Part shown: in pieces, positions 27,183-36,549 of the stretch
Numbering within the stretch: position 1 is the first letter of the stretch
Layout: each line of letters opens with the position of its first letter
DNA from: Rhizobium sp. Pop5
GTDB lineage: Bacteria > Pseudomonadota > Alphaproteobacteria > Rhizobiales > Rhizobiaceae
Reading direction: 5' to 3'
NCBI RefSeq assembly: GCF_024721175.1
Contig: NZ_CP099399.1
Coordinates: 1,674,001-1,738,000, forward strand
DNA: 64,000 nt
Program-made: the position numbers and the translations under genes
Notes under the pieces: generated by a model
Told to the model about the DNA's origin: nothing
Seen by the model: the letters and a program-made list of their open reading frames with translations, nothing else
The model's database searches: none

Positions 27183-27557
27183 TCACCGCCGTCTCGTCTC
27201 CGCGAGATGGCTGGCAAAGCCGGCAAACAGCGCGTGGAATGGAAGGTTTCGAACGATCCTGGCTACGACGAAGGCTGCGCTCGTCGCCGCGGCGAGCTTC
27301 AGCCAGGGATAGTCGCCGAGCTGGACATGAGCGTTTGCATCGATCGATGTCGCCTTGGCCTTCAGCGCCGCCTCCGCATCCTCGCGCAGTATATCGATGC
27401 GGGCGCGGAGCAGCCTTAGCTCCCGCTGCAAAGCAGTCAAACCAGTGTCGGCCTTGTCAGGCGCGGCATCGGCAAAGGGCAGTTCGCCCTCCTCGATCAG
27501 TTCGTCGGGGTCGGGCGGAAGGAAGCCGTCACGGTTGATGGATGATTGCATGGACAT
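27183..27557 (-). CDS. Small membrane-anchored protein, DUF883/ElaB-like layout
   Basis: 124-residue protein of unknown function. The N-terminal 40 residues are acidic (PPDPDELIEEGELPFADA). The middle is a helical, probably coiled-coil stretch (LTALQRELRLLRARIDILRE). The C-terminal part has one hydrophobic helix (LKLAAATSAAFVVARIV). This helix-then-anchor layout recalls ElaB/YqjD-type proteins, but I do not recognise the family firmly. It lies downstream of the 27629 gene on the same strand, with a GC-rich hairpin (27589-27608) in the gap. Confidence 0.6.
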   Translation of the reverse strand: MSMQSSINRDGFLPPDPDELIEEGELPFADAAPDKADTGLTALQRELRLLRARIDILREDAEAALKAKATSIDANAHVQLGDYPWLKLAAATSAAFVVARIVRNLPFHALFAGFASHLAETRRR

Positions 27558-27588
27558 GTCCTCGAATATCTGAGCGAAACGGGATGCG

Positions 27589-27608
27589 GCCCGGCGCTAC
27601 CGCCGGGC
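27589..27608 (-). terminator. GC-rich hairpin between two stress-type genes
   Basis: Perfect 8-bp stem GCCCGGCG/CGCCGGGC with a 4-base loop. There is no strong T-run after it on either strand, so it could be a weak terminator or an mRNA-stabilising or attenuating structure. Confidence 0.4.
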
Positions 27609-27628
27609 CTCTTACCGCCTCTGGGGCG

Positions 27629-28315
27629 TCAGTGATCACGTCGGAAACCCTGGCTCTGTTGCAATCCGCCTTGCGACTGGCTCTGCGATTGCCGATCGGC
27701 ATCGTTCGATGGCGCGGAATCGGTACCAGTGAACGTGTAGGCACGCACTTTGGCGCTTCCGTGCGCGATGTCGCGCATTGCAACCGGGCGCGCGTCTTCG
27801 GAAGCCGGAGCCTGCTCTTCGAACGCGCTCTCCGATACCGCGAGATCTTCCGAGGATTTGCCGCCGTGGGCAGGTCCTGCAAAGCCCGCATTCGACGCAC
27901 CTTTAAATGCGCCCTCCGACGACCAGCGATCCGCCCGCTCGTCCATGTCGATGCTGCCCTCGTCGTCCAGAATGTCATGGACGGTTTCATAGAGCGCGTC
28001 ATCGATGTCGCTGACCTGGACGAGGAAGCCGCCGCGCCGCAATCCCTCTGCATAGACTCCCCGATCCTCGTCGGGGAAGAAGAAGTCCGCCAGTGCGTCG
28101 AAGAAGCCGCTGCGGTCGTCACTCATCATACCGGCATTTTTTCCGTCCGCTTCATATCCCGGCATCAGCCGTATCCTCGCAGTCGGAATGCCCGCGTCTT
28201 CAAGACGGGAAACTGCGGACTCGGCTTCCGATCGGCTGTCAAAAAACGCAGCAAGGCTGCTGCGGCCTGCCGGGCCTGAGAAGGCTGGGTTGGTATCCTT
28301 GTAAATGTTGCTCAC
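27629..28315 (-). CDS. Probable general-stress protein of unknown function
   Basis: 228-residue protein starting with a GTG at 28315 (AGAGGAAAG about 5-8 bases upstream). The frame is open further, but the upstream part is not protein-like. Residues 18-110 form a compact alpha/beta region (LAAFFDSRSEAESAVSRLED, then GGFLVQVSDIDDALYETVHD) like the repeated modules of bacterial general-stress proteins. The C-terminal third is low-complexity (SQSQSQGGLQQSQGF). An EcfG-like promoter lies about 60 bp upstream. No catalytic motif or signal peptide is seen. Confidence 0.7.
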   Translation of the reverse strand: MSNIYKDTNPAFSGPAGRSSLAAFFDSRSEAESAVSRLEDAGIPTARIRLMPGYEADGKNAGMMSDDRSGFFDALADFFFPDEDRGVYAEGLRRGGFLVQVSDIDDALYETVHDILDDEGSIDMDERADRWSSEGAFKGASNAGFAGPAHGGKSSEDLAVSESAFEEQAPASEDARPVAMRDIAHGSAKVRAYTFTGTDSAPSNDADRQSQSQSQGGLQQSQGFRRDH

Positions 28316-28373
28316 GGGGCTTTCCTCTCGATGCAGATACAGCCGTCGATCGGCCTGATTTCCTGACTGGAAG

Positions 28374-28398
28374 AACCGGCGGATGAGATGAATGTTCC
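28374..28398 (-). promoter_or_regulatory. EcfG-like general stress promoter
   Basis: On the minus strand the sequence reads GGAAC (28398-28394), 16 bases, then GGTT (28377-28374). The alphaproteobacterial EcfG consensus is GGAAC-N16/17-CGTT, so there is one mismatch in the -10 part. It lies about 60 bp upstream of the GTG at 28315. Confidence 0.5.
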
Positions 28399-28573
28399 AG
28401 GGAAATGGCAACGGACCGGATGATGACGCAGCCCCTCGTCTTCAGTTTCATAACGTTGTCGCCTGGGCACTCCCGATGCGCAGCAGCGGATTGCGGCTCA
28501 ACGCATCCTGTCAGCGGTTGACGTCAAACTTTCGAGAGGCTAGCACCCTTCTAACGCATTGGGGGTAATCACT

Positions 28574-29182
28574 ATGGATTTCTTTACGGCAGCCGCTCTG
28601 ACGGCTTTGCTGCAGGTCATCGCTATCGACCTCGTTCTCGCCGGCGATAACGCCGTGGTCATTGGCCTTGCCGCTGCCGGCCTGGAGGCATCCCAGCGCC
28701 GCAAAGCGATCGTCGTCGGCATTCTGGCCGCAACTGTGCTGCGTATCCTCTTTGCCAGCGTCGCCGTATATCTGCTGGCGATTGTCGGCCTGTTGCTGGC
28801 CGGCGGCCTGCTGCTGCTCTGGGTCTGCTGGAAGATGTGGCGCGAGATTCGCGCCGGCCATGGCGAGGCTCACGATGCGGCGAATGCGGGAAGCGCGCCG
28901 AAAAAGACTTTCTTCCAGGCGGCGACCCAGATTGTGATCGCCGACGTGTCGATGTCGCTCGACAACGTGCTCGCCGTTGCGGGTGCTGCGCGCGAGCATC
29001 CCGGCGTTCTGGTCATCGGTCTCGGGTTGTCGATCGCGCTGATGGGTATCGCCGCAAACCTCATCGCCCGGTTGCTCAACCGCCATCGCTGGATCGCCTA
29101 TGTCGGCCTGCTGATCATCCTCTACGTCTCGCTCGACATGATCCATCGCGGCGCTGTCGAGGTTCTGCCCTATATGCAGTAA
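28574..29182 (+). CDS. TerC-family integral membrane protein
   Basis: TerC/YjbE-type membrane protein, 202 residues from the ATG at 28574 (GGGGG eight bases upstream; an in-frame GTG 15 bp earlier is less likely). Seven hydrophobic segments are evident. The family acidic motifs are DLVLAGDNAVVIGLAA (first helix) and DVSMSLDNVLAVAG (central). TerC proteins are linked to tellurite resistance and metal (Mn) export, possibly metalating secreted proteins; the role here is not known. It stands alone between divergent and convergent neighbours. Confidence 0.9.
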   Translation: MDFFTAAALTALLQVIAIDLVLAGDNAVVIGLAAAGLEASQRRKAIVVGILAATVLRILFASVAVYLLAIVGLLLAGGLLLLWVCWKMWREIRAGHGEAHDAANAGSAPKKTFFQAATQIVIADVSMSLDNVLAVAGAAREHPGVLVIGLGLSIALMGIAANLIARLLNRHRWIAYVGLLIILYVSLDMIHRGAVEVLPYMQ

Positions 29183-29234
29183 CGGGCCTCGCGCCCGTCC
29201 TTGGGACTTGAAGCCCCTACCCGGAGGACGAGGC

Positions 29235-30059
29235 TCAGGCCGGGATTCGGACCTCGGTCTCGAAGCTCATCTGGTCATAGGCCGGCACCACATGGTCCGG
29301 CGTCTCAGCCATCACAGCATCGTAGTCGAGCGGCGTGTGCATATGGGTCAGGATTGCCCGTTTCGGCTTTAACCGGCCGATCCAGTCGAGCGATTGTTCC
29401 AAGGACAGATGGCTCGGATGGTAGGTGTATTGCAGCGCGTCGATGATCAGCACATCGAGATTGTGAAGCTTCTCGACGGTTTGCGGCGGGAAGTCGCTGA
29501 TATCGCTGCAATAAGCCACATCGCCGATGCGAAAGCCAAGCGAGTAGATATCGCCGTGCTGCTGGATATGCGGATGGAAGGCTATCTTGCCGCCGGGACC
29601 ACTGATTTCCAGGGGTTCGTCGAGATTTTCGATGACAACAGGCAGTACAATCGGCGGGTAATTGCTGCCGGGCGGCGTTTCCAGGCAATAGCCGAAGGCG
29701 TCACGCAGCCTGTCCATCGTGAATTGGTCGGCAAAGATCGGTACCCGGCGGCGCGTATTGTGGAAATAGCCCCTGAGATCATCGATGCCATGAATATGAT
29801 CGGCATGCGGATGGCTGTAGAGCACCGCATCGACATGGTCGGCCCCTGCCCTGATCATCTGCTCGCGAAAATCGGGCCCGGTGTCGATGACGACGGTCGT
29901 AACCCCGCCGTCCGGCGCAAATTGCTGCACCATGAACGAGGCGCGCGTGCGCCGGTTTTTCGGATTTTCGGGATTGCAGGCGCCCCAGTCGCCGGTGATG
30001 CGCGGCACGCCCGGAGACGACGAACAGCCGAGAATGGTGAAACGCCGCCGGTAGAGCAC
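29235..30059 (-). CDS. Metallo-beta-lactamase-fold hydrolase (PhnP/RNase Z-like)
   Basis: MBL-fold metallohydrolase, 274 residues. The start is a GTG at 30059 with GAGGA eight bases upstream, 4 bp after the stop of tatD; the longer upstream extension of the frame overlaps tatD and is not protein-like. The metal site HPHADHIHG (HxHxDH) lies around residues 80-88, with later histidines in ILTHMHTPL. Family members include phosphodiesterases such as PhnP, but the substrate is unknown. It is the last gene of the leftward metG-tatD-MBL run, a conserved rhizobial order. Confidence 0.88.
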   Translation of the reverse strand: MLYRRRFTILGCSSSPGVPRITGDWGACNPENPKNRRTRASFMVQQFAPDGGVTTVVIDTGPDFREQMIRAGADHVDAVLYSHPHADHIHGIDDLRGYFHNTRRRVPIFADQFTMDRLRDAFGYCLETPPGSNYPPIVLPVVIENLDEPLEISGPGGKIAFHPHIQQHGDIYSLGFRIGDVAYCSDISDFPPQTVEKLHNLDVLIIDALQYTYHPSHLSLEQSLDWIGRLKPKRAILTHMHTPLDYDAVMAETPDHVVPAYDQMSFETEVRIPA

Positions 30060-30063
30060 GCCG

Positions 30064-30846
30064 CTAGATCCTCGGCATTTTCGAGAACAGGCGGAAAGCG
30101 TTCTCCGTCGTGATCCGCGCGATCTCCGCATAGGAAAGGCCGATCGTCTCGCCGAGCACCTCGGCCGTATTGACGACATAGGACGGCTCGTTGCGCTTGC
30201 CGCGCCAGCGCTTCGGCGCGAGATAGGGCGCGTCGGTTTCGACCAGCAGCCGCTCATGCGGGATCGTTTTGGCGATCTCGCGCAGCTCCTCCGATTTCGG
30301 GAAGGTCAGGATGCCCGAGAACGAGACATAGCCGCCGAGTTCGACGCCGGTCTTTGCCAGCTCCGGCCCTGCCGAGAAGCAATGCAGAATGAAGGGGAAG
30401 GCCCCCTTCCCCGTCTCCTCGGTCAGGATTGCGGCCATGTCTTCGTCGGCGCTGCGGCTGTGGATGACGAGCGGAAGCTGCGTTTGCCGGGCGGCGGCAA
30501 TATGCCGGCGAAATCCGGTCTGCTGATCCTCGGGCTTCTGCGTGTCGTAGAAATAATCGAGGCCGGCTTCGCCGATCGCGACGATCTTTTGATGGGCATT
30601 GGCGAGACGCACCAGATCTTCCGTCTGGATGTCGAGCTCGTCGCCCGCATTGTTCGGATGCGTGCCGACCGAGCAGAAGACGGATGGATATTTCTCGGTG
30701 ATGGCGAGCAGACCGTCGAGCTTGCGCACGCGCGTCGAGATCGTCACCATCTGCCTGACACCGGCCTGATGGGCGCGCGTGACAATTTCGTCGCGCTCCG
30801 CCTCGAAGTCGGCGAAATCAAGATGGCAATGCGTATCGATCAACAC
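30064..30846 (-). CDS. tatD: TatD-family metal-dependent deoxyribonuclease
   Basis: TatD-type hydrolase of the amidohydrolase/TIM-barrel fold, 260 residues. The metal ligands appear in DTHCHLDF (residues 3-10), GEAGLDYF, VIHSRSAD, LHCFSAG and VETDAPYL. Family members are 3'-5' exonucleases or DNases acting in repair and quality control. It follows metG with a 3-bp gap and precedes the MBL gene with a 4-bp gap, so the three are one operon. Confidence 0.92.
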   Translation of the reverse strand: MLIDTHCHLDFADFEAERDEIVTRAHQAGVRQMVTISTRVRKLDGLLAITEKYPSVFCSVGTHPNNAGDELDIQTEDLVRLANAHQKIVAIGEAGLDYFYDTQKPEDQQTGFRRHIAAARQTQLPLVIHSRSADEDMAAILTEETGKGAFPFILHCFSAGPELAKTGVELGGYVSFSGILTFPKSEELREIAKTIPHERLLVETDAPYLAPKRWRGKRNEPSYVVNTAEVLGETIGLSYAEIARITTENAFRLFSKMPRI

Positions 30847-30849
30847 GGC

Positions 30850-32403
30850 TTACGCCTCCACAGGCGGAACGTAACGTGGGAAGACCGGCGCCGGCGCTTC
30901 GAGCGCCGTTCCGGCAACGAGGCGACCGGCCTCTCCTAGGGCGGCAAAGTCGCGCTTGTCCGCGGGCGCCGCCACGAGGTCGAGCAGCTTGCCCGATGAT
31001 TCCGGCATGAAGGGCTGCAGCAGGATCGCGATCTGGCGCACGACTTCGGCGGTGACGTAAAGCACCGTGCCCATGCGCGCCGGATCCGTCTTCTTCAGCG
31101 CCCACGGGGCCTGGCCGGCGAAATAGCGGTCGGCTTCCGAAACAACAGCGATGATCGAGGCGAGCGCCCGGTGAATGAGCTGCTTGCCCATGTCCTCGCG
31201 CGTCGAGGCATACAGCGCGTCGGCCTGCGCCAGCATCGCCTTGTCCTCGTCGGTCAGCGGCCCGCATTCCGGGATCTTGCCGTCGCAATTCTTGATGATC
31301 ATCGACAGCGAGCGGCTGGCGAGGTTGCCGATGCCGTTGGCGAGATCGGAATTGATGCGCGTGCCGATCGCCTCTTCGCTATAGCTGCCGTCCTGGCCGA
31401 AGGAGACTTCGCGCAAGAAGAAGTAGCGCACCTGGTCAAGGCCGAAATGGTTCACGAGATTGACGGGGTCGACGACGTTGCCAAGCGACTTCGACATCTT
31501 CTCGCCCTTGTTGAGCAGGAAGCCGTGGGCAAAGACGCGCTTCGGCAGCGGCAGCTTCGCCGACATCAGGAAGGCCGGCCAGTAGACGGCGTGGAAGCGG
31601 ATAATGTCCTTGCCGATGATGTGCACATCCGCCGGCCAGTATTTCGCCCGGGGGCCGTTCCGGTCTTCGATATAGCCCGTCGCGGTGATGTAGTTGGTCA
31701 GCGCGTCGACCCAGACATACATGACGTGGGCGGGATCGTTCGGGACCTTGATGCCCCAGTCGAAGGTCGTGCGCGAGACCGAGAGGTCTTTCAAGCCCGA
31801 CTTGACGAATGAGATCACCTCGTTGCGGCGCTCGGCCGGACCGATGAAATCAGGATTCTCCTCGTAATGCTTCAGGAGCCTGTCCTGATATTCGGAGAGC
31901 TTGAAGAAATAGCTTGCCTCTTCCACCCACTCGACCGGCGTGCCCTGCGGCCCGTAGCGCACGCCGTCGGCGCGCAGCTCCGTCTCGTTTTCCTGGTAAT
32001 AGGCCTCGTCGCGCACCGAATACCAGCCGGCGTAACTATCCTTGTAGATGTCGCCGTTCTCGGCCATCAGGTTCCAGATGTTGCGCGAGGTCTCGTGATG
32101 ACGCTCCTGCGTGGTGCGGATGAAGTCATCGTTCGAGGCGTTGAGCAACTTCGCCATCGCCTCGAATTCGCCGGAGTTGCGGTCTGCAAGCGCCTGCGCG
32201 CTAATCCCCTCGGCGCGCGCGGTCTGCTGCATCTTCTGGCCGTGTTCGTCAGTGCCCGTCAGGAAGAAGACATCCCTGCCGTCCAGGCGCTGGTAACGCG
32301 CCATCGTATCCGTCGCGATCAGCTCGTAGGCATGGCCGATATGCGGCTTGCCGTTGGGATAGGAAATCGCGGTGGTGATGTAGAAGGGTGTCTTGTCTGT
32401 CAT
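30850..32403 (-). CDS. metG: Methionyl-tRNA synthetase
   Basis: Class I aminoacyl-tRNA synthetase charging tRNA-Met, 517 residues from the ATG at 32403 (a TTG at 32412 is also in frame). The HIGH signature is [10 protein letters not shown] (about residues 18-27) and the KMSKS loop is [12 protein letters not shown] (around residue 300). It lacks a C-terminal EMAP/Arc1p-like tRNA-binding extension, as is usual for the short alphaproteobacterial form. It is the first gene of the metG-tatD-MBL operon. Confidence 0.96.
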   Translation of the reverse strand: MTDKTPFYITTAISYPNGKPHIGHAYELIATDTMARYQRLDGRDVFFLTGTDEHGQKMQQTARAEGISAQALADRNSGEFEAMAKLLNASNDDFIRTTQERHHETSRNIWNLMAENGDIYKDSYAGWYSVRDEAYYQENETELRADGVRYGPQGTPVEWVEEASYFFKLSEYQDRLLKHYEENPDFIGPAERRNEVISFVKSGLKDLSVSRTTFDWGIKVPNDPAHVMYVWVDALTNYITATGYIEDRNGPRAKYWPADVHIIGKDIIRFHAVYWPAFLMSAKLPLPKRVFAHGFLLNKGEKMSKSLGNVVDPVNLVNHFGLDQVRYFFLREVSFGQDGSYSEEAIGTRINSDLANGIGNLASRSLSMIIKNCDGKIPECGPLTDEDKAMLAQADALYASTREDMGKQLIHRALASIIAVVSEADRYFAGQAPWALKKTDPARMGTVLYVTAEVVRQIAILLQPFMPESSGKLLDLVAAPADKRDFAALGEAGRLVAGTALEAPAPVFPRYVPPVEA

Positions 32404-32634
32404 GGCGGCCAATGTCCGGCTAACTCTATAAAAATGGTCAGCCGCTCTTAGCGCATGTCACCGCCAAGCGAAACATCAAGTTTCGCCGCTGTCGATGATT
32501 CCGGACATGGCGGCGTGAGCTTGACTCATGTTCCGCCGCAATTTACCCGTCATGAAAAAGAGGGCGGGACAGAACAAAGTGCCAATTTATATATACCGGA
32601 AGCATCGTAGCCGCGCGCCGTCGGAGGCGCTCGA

Positions 32635-33423
32635 TTGACCTTCGAACCCCTCTATTCGCTTTCGGGCCTCTGCGTCGGCGCGCTCGTCGGTATCACAGGC
32701 GTTGGCGGCGGGTCGCTGATGACGCCCCTGCTGGTGCTGCTTTTCGGCGTCCACCCCGCAACCGCCGTGGGCACGGATCTTCTCTATGCGGCGATCACCA
32801 AGACGGCGGGCACCGCTGTTCACGGCATGCACGGGCGTATCAACTGGAAGATCGTCGGCGGCCTGGCCGCAGGCAGCGTGCCGGCCGCCTTGCTGATGCT
32901 GTGGCTGCTGGCCGGCGTCGATCGCAAGAGCATCGTCGTCGCCCATACCATCACGACGGCGCTCGGCTGGCTCCTCGTCATGACCGCGATCATGCTGATC
33001 TTCCGAGGCCAGATACTCGCGTTTGCACGCCGCGCCATTGGAGAGCGCACGCCGCCGCGGCCGGGGACGATTGTGGCCTTCACTGTCGCTCTCGGCTTCC
33101 TGCTCGGCGTTCTCGTCACCTTGACCTCGGTCGGTGCCGGCGCGCTGGGGGTGACGATCCTGCTGGTCCTTTATCCCAGGCTCGACGTGCGCGAGATTGT
33201 CGGCTCCGATATCGTCCATGCCGTGCCGCTGACCCTGATCGGCGGCATGGGTTACTGGTTAATCGGTGAGATCGATTGGGCGATGCTGCTTGCCCTGCTC
33301 GTCGGCTCGATTCCCGGCATTATCGTCGGAAGTCTTCTGGCGCCGAAGCTGCACGAACGCACCATCCGCATCGTCCTGGCCGCCACGCTCGCCGTCGTCG
33401 CATGGAAGCTGTTGGCCGGCTGA
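32635..33423 (+). CDS. TauE/SafE-family membrane permease
   Basis: Sulfite/anion exporter family (TauE/SafE) membrane protein, 262 residues. The start is a TTG at 32635 with a strong GGAGG eight bases before it. The family repeat marks are GITGVGGGSLMTPLLVLLFG (residues 20-39) and, in the second half, LTSVGAGALGVTILLVLYP; about eight hydrophobic segments are present. It may move sulfite, sulfoacetate or other anions; the substrate is not known. It reads rightward between leftward metG and holB, so it interrupts an otherwise co-directional block. Confidence 0.88.
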   Translation: MTFEPLYSLSGLCVGALVGITGVGGGSLMTPLLVLLFGVHPATAVGTDLLYAAITKTAGTAVHGMHGRINWKIVGGLAAGSVPAALLMLWLLAGVDRKSIVVAHTITTALGWLLVMTAIMLIFRGQILAFARRAIGERTPPRPGTIVAFTVALGFLLGVLVTLTSVGAGALGVTILLVLYPRLDVREIVGSDIVHAVPLTLIGGMGYWLIGEIDWAMLLALLVGSIPGIIVGSLLAPKLHERTIRIVLAATLAVVAWKLLAG

Positions 33424-33455
33424 TTAGAGCGTGATGTCAAAAATCTCGGTGCGCT

Positions 33456-34481
33456 TCAAAGGCCCGGCTGCTTGATATCGGCAAGAATGCTGATGATCGT
33501 TTGCTTGCGATCGAGATTGTAGCCATCGGAGATGGTGAGCCGCTCGGTGATCTCGGAATAGAGTCGCGCCAAGCGCTCCGCCGCGGCGATCCGCCCTTCG
33601 CCTGCCGCCGCGCGGGCGCGGTTCATGATGTCGTCGCCGACATGGCTGACGAAGAAATCGAAGATCGTGTCGCTTTCCTTGCCGGACAGGGCATCGGCCA
33701 GCCGATGCATTGCCTTGCGCGCCGTCGGGCCTTCGGCGGAAAGCATTTCGTCATAGGCGGCGATGATTTCGCCTCCACCGTAGTTCAACAGTTTCAGAGC
33801 CTCACCGACACTGCCCTTGGCCGCCGAAAGCACCGCCTCACCCTCCCCCGATACCCCGAGATGGGCGAGGGCCGCGATCAGCGCATCGTCGGCAAGTGGC
33901 GCGAGTTTTAAGGGGAGGCAGCGCGAGCGGATCGTCGGCAGCAGCCGTCCAGGCGCATGCGAAAGCACTAGGAACAGCGCCCGCTTCGGCGGCTCTTCGA
34001 GGATCTTCAGGATAGCATTGGCCGCGTTGCGGTTCATATCGTCGGCCGGGTCGATGATGACGATCCGCCAGTTGCCCGTGCCCGACGTCTGCGAGAAGAA
34101 CTTGCCGGCGCGACGCACTTCGTCGACCGTTATCGCCGACTTCACCTTGCCGGTCTTTTCATCCACCGGCCGGGCAAGATGCAGGAGATTGTGCGAGGCG
34201 CCGGAGACGATCTGCCGGCTGACGGCAGAGGCCGGATCGGGATCGCCGATCGTTTCCGGCGCGGCGTCGGGATCGGGATGCGAGAGCACGTGATTGGCGA
34301 AGCGAAAGGCGAGCGTCGCCTTGCCGATGCCCTCCGGCCCCTCGATCAGGATGGCGTGATGGCCCTTGCCGGACCGATAGGACTGGGCGAGGAACGCCTC
34401 CGCCTCCTCGTGGCCGAACAGCCGGGTGTTTTCCGCCGGCCAGATGGCGCCGTCGAGCAGTCCAGGCCTTTCCTCACTCAT
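33456..34481 (-). CDS. holB: DNA polymerase III delta-prime subunit
   Basis: Clamp-loader delta-prime subunit, 341 residues from the ATG at 34481 ([11 protein letters not shown]). The frame is open 26 codons further, but that part overlaps tmk and is arginine/serine-rich noise. AAA+ parts are the P-loop [19 protein letters not shown] (around residues 45-63), sensor-type [19 protein letters not shown], and the arginine-finger region [10 protein letters not shown]. It overlaps the end of tmk by 8 bp, the usual tmk-holB coupling. Confidence 0.92.
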   Translation of the reverse strand: MSEERPGLLDGAIWPAENTRLFGHEEAEAFLAQSYRSGKGHHAILIEGPEGIGKATLAFRFANHVLSHPDPDAAPETIGDPDPASAVSRQIVSGASHNLLHLARPVDEKTGKVKSAITVDEVRRAGKFFSQTSGTGNWRIVIIDPADDMNRNAANAILKILEEPPKRALFLVLSHAPGRLLPTIRSRCLPLKLAPLADDALIAALAHLGVSGEGEAVLSAAKGSVGEALKLLNYGGGEIIAAYDEMLSAEGPTARKAMHRLADALSGKESDTIFDFFVSHVGDDIMNRARAAAGEGRIAAAERLARLYSEITERLTISDGYNLDRKQTIISILADIKQPGL

Positions 34482-35184
34482 GATGGGCGGCTTCCGGCGT
34501 CCTGACGTGGCCTGACGGCGACAGCAGCTGCTTGACGATCGCCGCGATCTCGGCGGCAATCGCTTCTTCCGCCTGCATGCCGTTGATCACGTGGCAGCGC
34601 TCCGGCTCGCGGGCGGCGATGTCGAGAAAGGCCTCGCGTCGTTTCTCGTGCGTTTCGAGCCGCTCTTTCTCGAAGCGGTCCGGACCGTCGGCGGCAGCGC
34701 GCTTCTGCGCCCGCTCCAACCCGATCCTGGCGGGGATGTCGAGGATCACGGTGCAATCGGGCATCACGCCGTTGATGGCGACACGCTGCAGGGTCTCGAT
34801 GAAATCGGGTTCGAGATTGCCGGTAATGCCCTGGTAGACGCGGGAGGAATCCATGAAGCGGTCGCAAAGCACGACCTTACCTGCGGCAAGCGCCGGCCGG
34901 ATCACCTCTTCGACATGGTCGTTGCGCGCCGCAGCGAAAAGGATCGCCTCCATTCGTGTGCCGAAGGCTTCGGCGGCGCCCGAGAGCAGCACATGGCGCA
35001 CGGCCTCCGCACCCGGAGATCCGCCCGGCTCTCGCGTCACCAGCACATCGTGACCTTCGCCCTTCAGCGCCTCGGCGAGGCGGCGGATCTGCGTGGATTT
35101 CCCAGCGCCTTCCCCGCCTTCAAACGTAACGAACAGTCCCGTACCGGATGACAATGACAACTTCCCGCATTCCGGGCGCCGCAC
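34474..35184 (-). CDS. tmk: Thymidylate kinase
   Basis: dTMP kinase making dTDP, up to 236 residues. Motifs are the P-loop [11 protein letters not shown], the DRX-type [13 protein letters not shown], and [12 protein letters not shown] with LID-type arginines later. The start is uncertain: the ATG at 35184 gives an N-terminal MRRPECGK, while TTG codons at 35160 and 35154 would give LSLSSGTG or LSSGTGLFV, closer to the family's usual beginning. It overlaps holB by 8 bp. Confidence 0.93.
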   Translation of the reverse strand: MRRPECGKLSLSSGTGLFVTFEGGEGAGKSTQIRRLAEALKGEGHDVLVTREPGGSPGAEAVRHVLLSGAAEAFGTRMEAILFAAARNDHVEEVIRPALAAGKVVLCDRFMDSSRVYQGITGNLEPDFIETLQRVAINGVMPDCTVILDIPARIGLERAQKRAAADGPDRFEKERLETHEKRREAFLDIAAREPERCHVINGMQAEEAIAAEIAAIVKQLLSPSGHVRTPEAAHHE

Positions 35185-35283
35185 GCGCCCTGCCCCTTCT
35201 ATCTATCCGAAGATATCAGGGAGGAAAACCTTTAGCCGCGGCGACATATTCACCTTTCCCGGCAAATTGCATGGCAAGCGGGC

Positions 35284-36477
35284 TCAGCCGGGCGCAGACT
35301 TGTCCCAGAGCCAGGAGAAGAACAGCGACTCGCCGAGCTCCAGCATGGCGTCCACTGCACGGCTGCTGAGCGAACCCTCGTCCACCGCCTGCACGGTATA
35401 GAGCGGCACTTCCCTGAGCAGCCTGCTGCCGGCAAAGATCTTGAGCGTGCCTGCCTGGAAATCCGGCTTGACCGGCGCCGTCAGCGGCCATCGATAGACG
35501 ATGCGCGCCGACAGCCGGTCGGGATTGCTGATCGGGATATAGACGCTGACAGGCCCCTTGGCGATGAGATCGACGGTGCGCGCCGTGCCGCCATAGACGC
35601 TGGCTGCGCCGATGACTTCCTTATCGGCGAAGATCTGGCGGTTCTCGAAGGCCGTCAGGCCCCATTCCAGCACGCGCTTGGCTTCCTCCGTCCGCTCCTT
35701 GTCGGAAGCGATGCCGGCAAGCGCCAGAAACAGTCGTCTGCCGTCGCGCTCGACCGAAGCGACAATCGAATAGCCTTCGCCTTCGGTGAAGCCGGTCGCA
35801 AGCCCGTCGGCGCCGAGATCGAACCCCAGCAGCGGATTCCTGTTTCGCTGCTGGATCTTGTTCCACTCGAATTCCGGCTGCGCGAAATAGGCATAGAGGC
35901 TCGGATAGGACTGCTGAAGGGCAGCGGCGAGCGTCACCATTTCGCGTGCCGTCACCTTGCTCCTGCCATCGGGAAGGCCGGTGGAATTGCCGAACACGGC
36001 CTTTTCCAGGCCGAGTTCGCGGGCGTGGCGCGTCATCGATTCAGCAAATTGCTGTTCGCTTCCCGCCATGCCTTCAGCAAGCACGATGCAGGCATCATTG
36101 GCGCCTTGGATGGCGACGCCCTTGATCAGGTCCTCGACGCGCACCCGCGATTTAAGCGCGGCGAACATCGTTGCCGTCCGCGACGGTGCGCCGCCTGTGC
36201 GCCAGGCATATTCCGAAACCGGATATTCGGTATCGAGCGTGATCTGACCCTTTGTCACCGCGTCGAAAACGAGATCCATCGTCATCAGCTTGGCGAGCGA
36301 AGCCGGCGAAAAGCCCTGGTCCTCGTTTTTGGCGAGAAGCACGGTGCCCGTGGACGCCTCGATCATATAGGCCTGCGTCGCCTTGGTGGCGAAACCGACG
36401 GTGCCGCCATCGGCTGCAAGCGCGCCGGTGGCGAGCGGCATGAGGCAAGCAAGAAGGCGAAGCAAAGGCTTCAGCAT
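35284..36477 (-). CDS. D-alanyl-D-alanine carboxypeptidase-like protein with degenerate active site
   Basis: Peptidase S11 (DacA/PBP5-like) protein, 397 residues from the ATG at 36477 (GGGAA upstream; an ATG at 36489 is also in frame). A signal peptide (about 1-21, LATGALA) is followed by the penicillin-binding fold and a C-terminal beta domain. The nucleophile motif SxxK is present as SLAK (residues 60-63). The SxN motif reads GAN (125-127) and KTG reads ATG (227-229), so two of three catalytic motifs have lost key residues. It may be a weak or non-catalytic peptidoglycan-binding protein. It lies upstream of tmk and downstream of rlpA, the usual rhizobial order. Confidence 0.88.
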   Translation of the reverse strand: MLKPLLRLLACLMPLATGALAADGGTVGFATKATQAYMIEASTGTVLLAKNEDQGFSPASLAKLMTMDLVFDAVTKGQITLDTEYPVSEYAWRTGGAPSRTATMFAALKSRVRVEDLIKGVAIQGANDACIVLAEGMAGSEQQFAESMTRHARELGLEKAVFGNSTGLPDGRSKVTAREMVTLAAALQQSYPSLYAYFAQPEFEWNKIQQRNRNPLLGFDLGADGLATGFTEGEGYSIVASVERDGRRLFLALAGIASDKERTEEAKRVLEWGLTAFENRQIFADKEVIGAASVYGGTARTVDLIAKGPVSVYIPISNPDRLSARIVYRWPLTAPVKPDFQAGTLKIFAGSRLLREVPLYTVQAVDEGSLSSRAVDAMLELGESLFFSWLWDKSAPG

Positions 36478-36549
36478 CGCAATTCCCATCGAACGAGCGT
36501 CGTCTTTAAGGAGCTTAGAGCGAGAGGGAATCCGATGCAATTGCCATGC

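Noticed and set aside
28440..28573. Possible manganese riboswitch (yybP-ykoY) before TerC
   Set aside because: I could not find the conserved paired elements of that riboswitch in the leader.
28511..29146. 211-codon minus-strand frame antisense to TerC
   Set aside because: TerC on the plus strand has motifs, membrane helices and an RBS.
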